Assembly (NCBI GenBank): GCA_028023455.1
Contig: JAQFVV010012476.1
Location: 2,651,820 to 2,715,819 of the forward strand
Length of the DNA: 64,000 nt
Direction of reading: 5' to 3'
Source of the DNA: Epiperipatus broadwayi
Taxonomy: Eukaryota; Onychophora; Udeonychophora; Euonychophora; Peripatidae
Position 1 is the stretch's first letter. Each line of letters starts with the position of its first letter. The translations under genes and the position numbers were made by a program. The notes beneath the pieces were generated by a model. It searched no databases and was not told the origin of the DNA. It was given only the letters and a program-made list of their open reading frames with translations. Shown piece by piece: positions 33,448 to 44,933 of this stretch.

Positions 33448-34441
33448 CTGAGAGCACTGCACCTAGATCTTAGAATCTAATGCAACCCTTCAGCACCCAC
33501 CTTTTAACTCTATTTAACTACAAAACTATGAGAATGAAATTGAAAACACTATTAATATTTTCAATCCAAGCTCAATAGCTTATATAGTCATATGGGTCTG
33601 AACTCAATTCAGTACCCATACATTTTGGTGTCTTTGGCTCTTTAACAACCATAGCCACCACTATCCTATTAGGCAGGATTGGTGTTAAACCACTAAACAT
33701 CACATGATCACTATCTCATACTAGCACAATAATTGTTATTAAACAATTCAAAACAAAACAACACTCTCCATATATGTAATCTTGAGCTAACAAGTTTAAT
33801 CAATGGATGTCAGAGGCTTGTGCATAAAATCCTATCTAGTGCCTACCATCCACACATCCCCAGACAGTTTTGGTGTGGCCATAGGAGAGCTGGATCTGAG
33901 AGGATTGCACTTAGATCCTAAGCATCTAGATGCAATCCTCTCAGATCCAAGCCTTTTCACTCTATTTAACTACAAAACTATGAGAATGAAATTGAAAACA
34001 CTATTAATATTTTCAATCCAAGCTCAATAGCTTATATAGTCATATGGGTCTGAACTCAATTCAGTACCCATACATTTTGGTCGGACGAGCGTCTTTGGCA
34101 CAAGATGACACTACTATATGGAGAGTGTTGTTTTGTTTTGAATTGTTTAATAACAATTATTGTGCTAGTATGAGATAGTGATCATGTGATGTTTAGTGGT
34201 TTAACACCAATCCTGCCTAATAGAATAGTGGTGGCTATGGTTGTTAAAGAGCCAGAGACACCAAAATGTATGGGTACTGAATTGAGTTCAGACCCATATG
34301 ACTATATAAGCTATTGAGCTTGGATTGAAAATATTAATAGTGTTTTCAATTTCATTCTCATAGTTTTGTAGTTAAATAGAGTTAAAAGGTGGGTGCTGGA
34401 GGGTTGCATTAGATGCTAAGATCTAGGTGCAGTGCTCTCAG

Positions 34442-34500
34442 ATCCAAGGCTCCTCACTGATGAAGGCCACAAGCCAGAAACTAGTCTGGGGATATTGGAT
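34442..34500 (+). ncRNA. type I hammerhead ribozyme, family A (consensus copy)
   Basis: Outer helix I ATCCAA (34442-34447) pairs with TTGGAT (34495-34500). Inner CCTCA pairs with TGGGG (one G-U). All invariant hammerhead bases are present: CTGATGA, GAAA and the GTC cleavage triplet. Helix III is minimal (AC-TA-GT) but self-complementary, so two molecules could share a 6-bp helix III. The helix I internal loop and the CACAA loop II are placed as in natural hammerheads. The A-A mismatch under helix II is a departure from the usual G-C. Confidence 0.82.
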
Positions 34501-34675
34501 GAGTAGGCACTAGATAGGGATTTTATGCACAAGCCTTCTGGCATCCATTGATTGCTCTTGTTAGCACAAGATGGCACTACTATATGGAGAGTGTTGTTTT
34601 GTTTTGAATTGTTTAATAACAATTATTGTGCTAGTATGAGATAGTGATCATGTGATGTTTAGTGGTTTTACTCTC

Positions 34676-35154
34676 CTTGATGATGGAATTTGGGTCCTAT
34701 TTATACGACTCCAGTTTATCTAAGGAATCTACTAAGTTGTAATACCTGTGACTATAATAGAATACTGCAGAACAGCTTTTAATAAGGAATTTCTCCTTTG
34801 TTAATCAGGTAGTGTAAAACAATGCAAACGGTTTAGTATTTTTAAAACAATTGTTCTAAATCTATTTCTGGCTCAGAAATAGATTTTACCAAACAATAAG
34901 TTTTGTTAAGGAAATTTATTTAATTTTCTAATAGAGATTATACATTTTTCATATAACATATACAAATATAAATATTAATTTATATCTAATCCCCTATCAC
35001 TTTTAATATATACATGTGATTTAAGCACATATCTGACCTATTAAAATTATATGAAATATTATTATTGATTTATTTAATTCAGGATTATTAAATCTCTGGT
35101 TAACGTTTATTTTGAATACAATTTTTTTAAAAAAAAAATGAACTAAATAGGTGT
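34676..35154. other. AT-rich non-coding DNA
   Basis: Nothing recognisable. Confidence 0.4.
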
Positions 35155-35159
35155 GTATA

Positions 35160-35936
35160 TGTAGTGTTTTGTAAAATGGCAGACATGTTTGTACACTCCA
35201 GAAAAAAATAGAATTTATTGGTAAGGCTGTTTTTATATCACGCTCTGATAGCTGAGGAATTTAATTAGTGCATTGATGTAATGGCGATCGACAATTCCTA
35301 GAAATATTTGCTAATTACAAATGTTTCTAGATAAGAGACATTACCTTATTGGTCAGTGCATTGATTGATCATTGCAGTTGTCAGAGAGCGATAAGAAGAC
35401 TGGGTAACATCTAGCAATGTAATATAGAGAGCAGTAGAGAGCAGTCAAGCAGTTGAGTAATAGTATTTTGTGTGAACGTCTGTTTAACACCAGTAGAGAT
35501 ATCTCGCATTAGTGCTTGCAGTTAATGACCAGCACCCAGTGAAAATGTAGTTCACAGGTGTAGCTGAAAGAGACTGCAGTGGAGATATTCAGAGCATTCA
35601 TTGGAGAGCTTCGTTGCAGACCAATTCATTGGAGAGCTTCATTGCAGACCAATTCATTGGAGAGCTTCGTTGCAGACCAACTCATTGGAGAGCATTCATT
35701 GCAGACCAATTCAGCGGAAAGATTGCAGACCAATTCGTTGGAGAGCTTTGTTACAGACCAATTCGTTGGAGAGCATTCATTGCAGACCAATTCATTGGAG
35801 AGCTTCGTTGCAGACCGATTCGATGGAGAGCACTCGTTGGAAAAGAAGAGCATGGGAATTATATAATGTTATTTGCTGACCACACAGTATGACTTGCAGA
35901 TATAACATTGGCACAGTTGTAAGTGTGGATATAACA
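35160..35936 (+). repeat. 5' LTR with 28-bp tandem repeats
   Basis: At about 35590-35850 a 28-bp motif (ttgcagaccaattcattgga plus gagcttcg) is repeated about eight times, with one shortened unit. The 3' LTR has about seven, which accounts for most of the length difference. Because 28 is not a multiple of three, all three frames stay open and give repetitive false peptides. Confidence 0.88.
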
Positions 35937-35937
35937 T

Positions 35938-35949
35938 TGGCGCAGTCGC
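35938..35949 (+). promoter_or_regulatory. primer-binding site for tRNA-Ser
   Basis: TGGCGCAGTCG starts one base after the LTR end. It is complementary to CGACTGCG plus CCA, the usual 3' end of metazoan tRNA-Ser (acceptor GCAGTCG). The match lasts about 11 bases. Confidence 0.75.
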
Positions 35950-35973
35950 ATTTGAAACCTGGGAGTAGCGAAT

Positions 35974-36165
35974 ATGTTGAACTACAAGTTTAGCCATAGA
36001 CAGAGAAACCGGGTGAAAATGTCAATCCCAATTAGTAACATTAATAACAGAAGTGAAAAGTTTGGAAATAAAATGCTTGCGCAGTCACCATTGAAGGTCA
36101 CTGGTGAAAAAGTTTTGGCAGCAGAGTTAAATCGTACATTTCTTAGTGAAATTACAGGAAATTAG
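35974..36165 (+). CDS. short open frame in the LTR element interior
   Basis: Sixty-three codons fill most of the interior between the primer-binding site and the purine tract. The product is basic, without a recognisable gag motif (no CCHC knuckle). It could be a remnant of the gag N-terminus or chance. It ends just before the polypurine tract. Confidence 0.25.
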   Translation: MLNYKFSHRQRNRVKMSIPISNINNRSEKFGNKMLAQSPLKVTGEKVLAAELNRTFLSEITGN

Positions 36166-36188
36166 GAATAGCAACAAGAGTTTTTCTG

Positions 36189-36203
36189 GAGTGGAGGGAG
36201 GTG
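36189..36203 (+). promoter_or_regulatory. polypurine tract
   Basis: ggagtggagggaggtg immediately precedes the 3' LTR, where plus-strand DNA synthesis is primed in LTR elements. Confidence 0.7.
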
Positions 36204-36937
36204 TGTAGTGTTTTGTAAAATGGCAGACATGTTTGTGCACTCCAGAAAAAACTAGAATTTATTCGTAAGGCTGTTTTTAGATTGTTCTGATAGCTGAGGA
36301 ATTTAATTTGTGCATTGATGTAATGGCGATCGACAATTCCTAGAAATATTTGCTAATTACAAATGTTTCTAGATAAGAGACGTTACCTTATTGGTCAGTG
36401 CATTGATTGATCATTGCATTTGTCAGAGAGCGATAAGAAGACTGGGTAACATCTAGCAGTGTAATATAGAGAGCAATAGAGAGCAGTCAAGCAGTTGAGT
36501 AATAGTATTTTGTGTGAACATCTGGTTAACACCAGTAGAGATATCTCGCATTAGTGCTTGCGGTTAATGACTAGCGCCCAGTGGAAATGTAGTTCACAGG
36601 TGTAGCTGAAAGAGACCGCAGTGGAGATATTCAGAGCATTCGTTGCAGACCAATTCATTGGAGAGCTTCGTTGCAGACCAATTTGTTGGAGAGCCTTGTT
36701 GCAGACCAATTCGTTGGAGAGCATTTGTTGCAGACCAATTCAGCAGAGAGATTGCAGACCAATTCGTTGGAGAGCATTCATTGCAGACCAATTCGTTGGA
36801 GAGCTTTGTTACAGAATGATTCGTTGAAGAGCACTCATTGGAAAAGAACAGCATGGGAATTGTATAACGTTATTTGCTGACCACACAGTATGACTTGCAG
36901 ATATATCATTGGCACAGTTGTAAGTGCAGATATAACA
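36204..36937 (+). repeat. 3' LTR
   Basis: Matches the 5' LTR from tgtagtgttttg to gatataaca with scattered substitutions and about one 28-bp unit fewer. Confidence 0.88.
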
Positions 36938-36942
36938 GTATA

Positions 36943-37324
36943 TACACGTAGGACTGGGATTTGAATCCAGTTTGGTGGTGAGGGATCAGATAGGACTGTG
37001 AAACACGTGAAATGTAACCTGAATCTCAGATTCCATTTCATTATTTGCTTACAGTCTGAAAATAAATTTGTTTTTATATTAAAACCCATTAAATCCTATG
37101 ACACCATCTTTAATTTAAAAAAAAAATTACATGAAATATAATTTTGGATATATTTTCTATTTTATTACTATAAATATATATATATATATTGTTAGAAAGA
37201 GCAAAAATGAAATAATGTAATAAAGCTGATAAAATAGTCATTACCTAAAAACAAATTTAAAAAAGAGATTTTTAACACTTTTAAACATGTTTATTTTTAC
37301 ATTGGTTCACAAATTCTAAATTTT
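36943..37324. other. AT-rich non-coding DNA
   Basis: No gene; an AT tract lies near 37170-37190. Confidence 0.4.
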
Positions 37325-37472
37325 AAAAGATATATGTTAAAATTACAATTTCATAGACAGATTTATCACATTTGTCATAAACTGCTGAAAAAAAAGATAA
37401 AAGATATATGTTAAAATTACAATTTCATAGACAGATTTATCACATTTGTCATAAACTGCTGAAAAAAAAGAT
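37325..37472 (+). repeat. exact tandem duplication, 74 bp
   Basis: 37325-37398 and 37399-37472 appear identical (both start aaaagatatatgttaaaatt and contain cataaactgctgaaaaaaaa). It is either very recent or an assembly artefact. Confidence 0.85.
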
Positions 37473-37682
37473 ATATAATATCTCTTATCTGAAGTAATTT
37501 TTCAGTGAAAAAATTACAAAAACAATGTGTTTGGTAACTTCCATTTTTACTAGCTGATCCAGATTCTGTTCTTCCATATCAAGGCATCTGCCAGAAATGT
37601 TTGATTGTCCTTCCATGCATGGTATCTGTTAGAAATACGTTTGGTTTTTAGTGGAGAAAAAATAACTAATAGTTTCCAAGAT

Positions 37683-37985
37683 ATTATGCAAAGAGAACTT
37701 TAGTAAATTGTAATGTATTATATTATAATAATATTATTATATATCAATTATTATATTAAATTAGTAAAAAATGGAGTGTGACTTAAAATGTGTATTCTTT
37801 TTAAATAAAGTGTACTCAAATAAATATCAAACAGTAAGAACAGCTTATGAAATATTATGCAAAGACTACTTTAGTAAATTGTAATATATTTTAAAATATA
37901 ATTAATTATTATATTATTGTGGAAGGGGGGGTCACCTAAAATATGTATTCTTTTTAAGTAAATAAAGTGTACTCAAAAAATAAAG
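37683..37985 (+). repeat. imperfect tandem duplication, about 170 bp
   Basis: The blocks tatgcaaaga, ctttagtaaattgtaat, tgtattctttttaa and aaataaagtgtactcaaa recur in order. Confidence 0.7.
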
Positions 37986-39177
37986 TATGAAGTAGATGGC
38001 TGAAGATATGTGATCGAATCTGGGTGCGTATGTTTTATATCATTGAAATGTATTGTCTAAAATTATATAGCACATTTATTCTTTCTCTATATATATTTCA
38101 TTATATAAAAAAAAAGTAATAAAAAAAAGTAATAAAAATAATTGAATTCTCACTGATTTCTGGCTAGTTAGCATCCGTTTCAAATTTGAATTTTCTGAGA
38201 TATTCGATGTGATATCCACGTTTGTCCTGGCAGATAAAAAATTACTCCAATACTTTTTTTTTGACATTACAGCTTCCAAATCCTTTTTTTTACATTGCAG
38301 CTTTTAAATGGCATTAAAATCAGCTTCTAGCAAAAGGGCTTACAAAAATACATTATGTGCTTCATTTCTATATCAAGCAATAAGAGAATGCAATTCAGAC
38401 GTAAAAAAGATTTTTGATTAACAAATCTAAAAAATGAAAAAAAAAAAAATTAAAAATTGTATTTTAGAAAAAAAAATCACAAAAAATCCAAATTTTATTG
38501 TAGAAAAAAAAAGCTCACCTGAATTGTAATAAAATGTTAGATTGAATAGTCTGACACCCGTAAGTGTATGATTTACCTATTCCATGCAAACTCAGTTCAA
38601 ACTCTAAATTTTTGAACAGGGGCTCACAGGGGTGCTTCAGACTCAAGGGGTTTTAAACAAAAAATCCCTCCACCATCTCTGATAGAGGAATAATAAAAAA
38701 GAAACAGTAGTCACCTGCTTTCCAGCCATTGAGAAGAGGGAGAGGATTTCATCTTTATTTTAATGACCAATATCATATTCTTAACTGAGATGACTATAAT
38801 AAGCAATGTGGGGGGGGGGTCCTAACCTGAAAAAAATGTTTTTACTGAGTCTGAGTTCAAACCCAAATAGATGCAATATTACCGTATCAAAAAGTCTTTT
38901 GCAGTATCAAAATATTATTTTACCATAAAAAATAATTGATTGGTTTATTTGCTTGGAATGTAATTTGAGACCTGAATATTATAGAGCTGTTAACAATTCA
39001 GGGTTTGTGCTTCAGAATTTGTCTCTCTATCCCTACATTAAGCCATGTAATTATATTTCCAGATATTTACTTCTATTAAATAAGTTGATTACTTTTATAT
39101 TCCTTCCTTTTTGCTCCTACTTTATTTTTGTCACTGCGTTCCCTCATTTCTTCTATCACCTATATAGCTGTTAAACA
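37986..39177. other. AT-rich non-coding DNA
   Basis: Poly-A and poly-G (38811-38819) runs and short open frames without domains. Confidence 0.4.
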
Positions 39178-39897
39178 AAGCAAAGCAAAACTCCATATAG
39201 TAGTGCCACTTGTGCTAAACAGAGTAATCAATGGATGCCAAAAGGCTTTTGCATAAAATCCCTATCTAATGCCTACTCATCCAATATCCCCATACTAGTT
39301 TCTGGCTTGTGGCCTTCTGGCATCTATTGATTACTCTGTTTAGCACATGTGGCACTACTATTTGGAGTTTTGCTTTGCTTTGTTTATAAACAATTATGTG
39401 CTAGTATTGGAGATGTGATCATGTGATGCTTTCTGGTTTAACACCAATCCTGCCTAATAGGGTAGTGGTGGCTATGATTGTTAAAGAGCCAAAGACACCA
39501 AAATGTATGGGTGCTGAACTGAGTTCAGACCCATATGACTATATAAGCTATTGAGCTTAGATTGAAAATATTTTTTTGTGTTTTCAATTTCATGCTCATA
39601 GTTTTGTAGTTAAGTAGAGATAAAAGGTGGTTGCTAAAGGGTTGCATTAGATCCCAAGATCTAGATTCAGTGCTCTCAGATCCAAAGCTCCTCGCTGACG
39701 AAGGCCACAAGCCAGAAACTAGTCTGGGGATATTGGATGAGTAGGCATTAGATAGGGATTTTATGGAAAAGCCTTCGGGCATCCATTGATTACTCTGTTT
39801 AGCACAGGTGGCACTACTATATGGAGTTTTGCTTTGCTTTGTTTATAAACAGTTATGTGCTAGTATTGGAGATGTGATCATGTGATGCTTGCTATAT
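39178..39897. repeat. family A copy: inverted head plus tandem unit
   Basis: A truncated minus arm (39185-39315, hammerhead core missing) meets a plus arm near 39316. The plus repeat at 39351 recurs at 39810 (459 bp), with one intact hammerhead at 39680-39738 in between. Confidence 0.75.
39680..39738 (+). ncRNA. type I hammerhead ribozyme, family A
   Basis: Core CTGACGA (position 7 is C) and GAAA intact, cleavage triplet GTC. Helix I ATCCAA/TTGGAT, inner CCTCG/TGGGG with a terminal G-U. Helix II GGC/GCC. Confidence 0.78.
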
Positions 39898-42779
39898 AGC
39901 TGTTTTAGATATATTTTGTCATCTTATTGATTTTGCTGAGGTAGAAATCATTTTCAAAAAGTACTAACATTTGTAAAATGATTATATGTTCTATTTTAAT
40001 CTGTTGGGTTAATTTACAAAGGTTTGAAATATTAAATGATGGTAGTGCTTTTCTAATATTATTTGCTTCTCTTTATTTTTCCATTAACTCACGTTACAAT
40101 TCAAAAATAGATGAGCCCTTGATTTGTCAAACCTATTAAAGTTATTAGTCTTGAAATATGTATTTTTTATTAGTTAAAATATTAAATATACTAAAACTTT
40201 CTACTTCACTTCATATATTTTAGACACCTAAATAAATACAAAGTAAGTGACACTCAGATGCATGTCATACTAAACCAGCACTTTCAGTTTCGGCCTGATA
40301 ATTTACTTTTCTGATATATTATTTATGAGATTAAAACGCTGTGAAATGGATAGTTATGATGTATTTGATACATTACGCTTAAAAAAAGGTGTTGATTTAA
40401 TTATACCATGTGTTCGTGCTTTATATTAACAGATATAATCATCTTCAATTTAAATTTAAATAAACTATCTGAACTAATAATACTATGATATTTTCCAGCC
40501 TAGTAAAGTATTAGTAATAATCAATAACATATTTAACTGGAGATGTGGATGTCGTAAATGTGACTGTAGAAAACTTGGCGTTTTTATTTTAAATTGTAAT
40601 TTTGAAATATAATCTAACTCTATTTATTCATCAATTTAGATTTTTCCATGCTACTTCCTTTTTGGATTTTTCTGAAAAAGTAATTGACTATTTTTAAATA
40701 TTTGTTTACAAATTCTACAAGCCTGAAAAACTCTGTTACTTGTATTTTCAAGGGTTGTTTGATCTGTTTTTACTTGTATAAAATTTGTCCAATTCTTTAT
40801 TACAATGAAAACATGTTGAAACATAGCATATACCAATCAACTCATTTTCATAGATATGTTTTTATTTATGATGAATTCCACTCATGCCTCTTCTGCTCCC
40901 AATGCTCATGCCTTTTATTATTTTAAAACGAGCTGTTCTCCACTCTAGAATGAACTAGCATAAGCTTGAGTAATCAGTGCTTAAAATAACCCTGTATAGA
41001 GTGTTGTATAAACTCTGGACCATAAAGCTCTTGAATTGATTACAGTATTGGTACATACAGTGCACAAACTTAATGAATACTGAACAATAAAGCTATTTGA
41101 AAGCTTATTTATTTTTACTACGGTACATGAAATTTCTATTTAAAATGTTCAAGTTCTCATTCTCAAACTGGATTCTAATTTTTTTCCCCAGTATCAATAA
41201 GGTCTGGAATTCAAACTTGAATAAAATGCAAACATACATCCAGCAATAATGTTCAACTCAAATTTAACTGCCAGGCTGAAAATTTGAAATTCAAATCAGC
41301 CTAAGGCTTTTTATCCAAATCAACCGGTTTGAAGTTATATAGATCTGAATCTAGTTCAATAATCATATATTTCAGTATATTTAGTTCAGTAACTCTGGAC
41401 CCCTATTCTCCTGAATATGTTCATATACTACACTTTTTTTTTCAAACTTCAGGGTCATAATTTTCCTTCACTGGTAAAGAGAATCTGCAGTTATAATATA
41501 GTTCAATTATTCTTAAAACTTTTTTGCTATTAGTGACCAACTACAGCCTTAGTTAAGAACTTCCAGTCTGAGAAAATTTCATCTTATTTCATTATTGTAG
41601 GTGTGAATATAAAAAAGTTACAGCACTCACACATCTTACACTCAAAGAATATTTAGTTCTTGGAAAAAATAGAGACCATCGCATTTTTTTATTAACTCGG
41701 AAAATTGAATAAACTTTCAAGACATATTGATAATTACCATCTATAAGGTAGTAACAGTAATTTGTTCACTTAAATGATCACATGCTGGAACATGATAATC
41801 CATACCAAGTTTATAAAGCCTATCTCAGTTCCTGACCTTATCTGTTCACATATTCATTGCAGTAAACCGTCCAGTCTCAGAGCATCGAGCATTTGATGCT
41901 GAAGCTCTTGAATAAATTACTCATACCGCAAACTTATTCTTTAGTTTTTTATGTAGTGTCATGGTATATATGCGAATGTAAAAGTAACCAGTACTTTTCC
42001 TTCTTATTAATTAACTATTCAGCAGTAGACTCAAACTCAAATCTTGGTTACCAGGTTGAATCTGCATTATCTTGAGCTTATTTATTAGCTCACACTGTTA
42101 ATATATATAACAATCATCTTAGAGCTGTATGTAATTATCATCTCAGCTAGGCTATTATCTGGCCACATCAGCAAACCACAATAGGATGGGCATATTACAT
42201 GATTACGCATAATTTATTAACCGCACATACATTTATTTTAATATGTTAAGATGAGACCGCTGTACTGATAATAGTCTCACCCCTTATGTATATGCTTGTG
42301 TGTGTTCATTACACGTACTGAATACTATATAACCTTTGTCATTTTCTTTTACTTAATTTTATGTTATTGTTTTAATAAACATGCTTAAAATACAAAATTT
42401 GTTTCATATCTTTATTGTTCCTAGTTCTATTTCAATCGAATCCACAATATCTTATTCCAATTTCTTAATGGTTTTATATGATGAATATGCATTATTTTAG
42501 TTAAGATAATTAGTATGTTAAGTGGTCTGTTATGCCCATTAAGTTAAATTGTTACCCCTTGAGTCTCATGTTTCTCCCTGTTCTGAAGCCAGCTTGCAGA
42601 TTAAATTAACACCCATGTGTAACTTCAGAAATATCCATACAGTGTTAAATCATAAAGTACTGGCAAATGAATTGATGTTTATTCAGATTCAAGATCTCAT
42701 CATCTCACTTCTAGTCAGCTTTGGTGTTCTTTGCCTGGACTCTGGATTTTGTTACATGAACGTACAAATCTGACTGTTA
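39898..42779. other. non-coding DNA, no recognised features
   Basis: Several short frames (40651-40926, 41893-42075, 42549-42773) with no domains. Parts (40930-42080) are less AT-rich, but I recognise no gene or repeat in them. Confidence 0.35.
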
Positions 42780-43010
42780 TAGTAGTAACAGCTATTACAT
42801 GTTCATATGAGTATTCATAAGATAATAATTATAAGTTCACATATTCACATGAATGATCATAAAGTGATAATAACAATAAGTTTATGTAAGCAATTATAAG
42901 GTGGTACATGTTTACATGAAAGATATAAAGTAGTAACAGATACTATGTGTTCATAAGAGCAAAGTTCACATATTCACATGAATGATCGTAGCGTAATAAC
43001 AGCTGCAGTG
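42780..43010 (+). repeat. degenerate tandem repeats
   Basis: agttcacatattcacatgaa occurs near 42834 and 42964. agtagtaacag and related blocks recur between them, suggesting an old repeat with mixed spacing. Confidence 0.5.
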
Positions 43011-43317
43011 ACAAGAATATTTGAAATTAATATGATTAATTTGTTCTGTTTAATTATTTTAAGGTCTCAAAGAGTTGAAGTTTTTTCAATTAAAAGATAA
43101 AATTCCTCCTTGCAGCCATCATTAAATGAATTGTGAAAAACAAATAAAGTTGGATTTGGATATGTTCCTAAAAAAGGACCAGTAGATGGATAATTCATAT
43201 TCTAATTAATCCTAAGAGATTTTAAAAGATCTGATTACAAAGATTGCATGATACCTGTTTGTTTTCTTTGTCAGGTATTTTATTTTTTTAAATCTATTGT
43301 TGTATATGTTAGCACAT

Positions 43318-43462
43318 CTCTCCATATTTCAAGATTAGACCATTACACATCAAATTATCACCATTTTTTATACTTGCACAAGCTGTTTTCACAGAGGCAA
43401 AATGCACCCCTTAATTACTTTGGCTTGCACTGGGTGGCACTACTGCATGGAGAGTTTTTGTC
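43318..43462 (+). repeat. family A remnant
   Basis: Minus-oriented text (accattacacatcaaattatc) is followed by plus-oriented tggcttgcactgggtggcac and tactgcatggagagtttttg. The middle with the hammerhead is lost. Confidence 0.6.
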
Positions 43463-43790
43463 ATAATTCAAGGTAGTGAATGGTAAATGGATGGAGTGAC
43501 AAATAACACAATACTCATATCTTGTATTTATAATGAAGTCTTTTACTGCTAAAATTAAATTAATAAATTTGTTGTCACCTCTGAGTTTGTATGAGAACAA
43601 GGCGAGGAATAATATTGAGCTGCCAACATAGACACGGAGATTCATGTGATTGATATTTCTAGTCCACCTTACAGGTGAAGCATATTTGATGAGAGAAGAT
43701 GATAGAGTTGTGCACTGATGGATGGCTGTCGTATGGTGGAATTGAAATGAGGGGCATACTGATTTTAAAAACCCAAACAAATTTTGGAAA
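43463..43790 (+). other. possible decayed DDE transposase fragment
   Basis: A plus-strand frame at about 43692-43760 reads EKMIELCTDGWLSYGGIEMR, reminiscent of the TDGW-x-x-Y motif of ISXO2/Merlin-like transposases. Upstream parts of the interval hold stops in that frame. A 121-codon minus frame (43415-43780) overlaps it and is probably a shadow. The evidence is weak. Confidence 0.2.
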
Positions 43791-44009
43791 AGTTTATTAT
43801 ATACATATAATTATATATCTTCATAAAGAGCCTCATAGCATACTTTTTGGCACATTCCTATTTTAAGCTCATAATCTAAGGATCTGTTAAACTTAGAAAT
43901 TCCTTCAGATCACAATAAGGTTTAGAATTTTTTTACATAGTTGTCACACTTCTGATCCAGCTAAGTTTTAATTAATGGTCAATAAATGGATATATTCACA
44001 AGAAGTCTG

Positions 44010-44465
44010 AATACTGACAGTGGAATTGAAGTTGTGATTCATGGATCTTGAGTTTCAGAATCTGCCACTATCTTATTTCTCTAAACTATGCATGTCAAGA
44101 TTGGGAGTTGGAGAAACGTTTTTTAGTTTTAATAAATTTAAAATAGAAATAGAGAATACAAACCACATGCTGTATTTTTTAATACAATTTAAATATTAAG
44201 TAATATGCTTAAATGGAATTTTTGAGAATTTTTATGAACTGAGGATAAACTAATAATTTTTAAATCAGTGATTGGTAGTTTAAAACCTTTTTTTTAATAA
44301 TATGAATGTTGATAGTTTTGTTGTTAAAAATATAATCAAGTAATTTATTCCCTGAGAGTTATAAACACTTTGACCACCAGAAGTAACAATGTTAATTCCA
44401 CAATCACCAATCATGAGCTTCAGAGTCTGCCGTTTAACCACTATATCAAATTACATAGCCATTTT
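44010..44465 (-). repeat. two tRNA-like family F copies
   Basis: 44010-44100 (ggatcttgagtttcagaatc, tgccac) and 44355-44465 (tgagcttcagagtctgccgt, ttaaccactat) resemble each other and the copy at 8236. The minus strand gives tagtggttaaa (A-box-like). Confidence 0.4.
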
Positions 44466-44933
44466 TGATGTTACTGTTATCATGGTTATAAATCTTCCTA
44501 TTTGTAATCCATAAAATAAGATATTTACACTATCATTAGATTTGAGTTTTAATATTTAACTTTTAGATCTGATGTGCTCACAAGCTGTAATACAAAAGTA
44601 AATTATCACTAATAGAATATCCCTGTTTTCAGTCTTTTTGAATTTACATATTTCTCATATTTTAACAATAAACTATTCTTCATTATAAATCCAAACTCTG
44701 CTCAAGACTTAAAAAAATATTAATTTTACTATCTATAATTTGTATGTATTCAAATACTTCTGTACATTGTATAAATTCATTATATTAATAATATATATAT
44801 ACTTTAAAATACAGAATATATTTATGTCATAACAAAGGCAACTCTGCATACAGTAGTGCCACCCAGTACAAGCCAGAGTAATCAATGCATGTAAAAATGT
44901 TTGTGCATAAAATTTCCTATCTAGTGCCTACTC

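Larger units (their letters stand above)
33275..34675. repeat. family A array: inverted tandem units
   Basis: Two minus-oriented units (33291 and 33757 starts, 466-bp period) are followed by plus-oriented material (units repeating at 34099 and 34565, also 466 bp). The first minus unit and the plus unit each carry an intact hammerhead (33389-33447, 34442-34500). The second minus unit has a degenerate one near 33845-33905 in which the CTGATGA core is deleted. The strand switch lies at about 34080-34100. Overall it forms a palindrome of about 1.4 kb. Open frames here (for example 33733-34030) are not genes. Confidence 0.8.
35160..36937 (+). mobile_element. non-autonomous LTR retrotransposon with both LTRs
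   Basis: Two near-identical LTRs (35160-35936, 777 bp; 36204-36937, 734 bp) begin TGTAGTG and end ATAACA, and the whole is flanked by gtata on both sides (35155-35159, 36938-36942). The 267-bp interior starts with a primer-binding site and ends in a purine-rich tract. There is no gag-pol, so replication must be in trans. The 5-bp duplication fits Ty3/gypsy or BEL elements. The LTRs are too long for a classic TRIM, but the tiny interior is TRIM-like. The closeness of the LTRs suggests a recent insertion. Confidence 0.88.

Noticed and set aside
33733-34622. Short frames in the family A array with similar peptides
   Set aside because: Similarity comes from repeat copies; the frames run through the ribozyme and are not conserved as protein.
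35579-36880. Several overlapping frames rich in QTNSLES or ADQFIGE repeats
   Set aside because: They translate the 28-bp LTR tandem repeat, open in three frames; no coding function is indicated.
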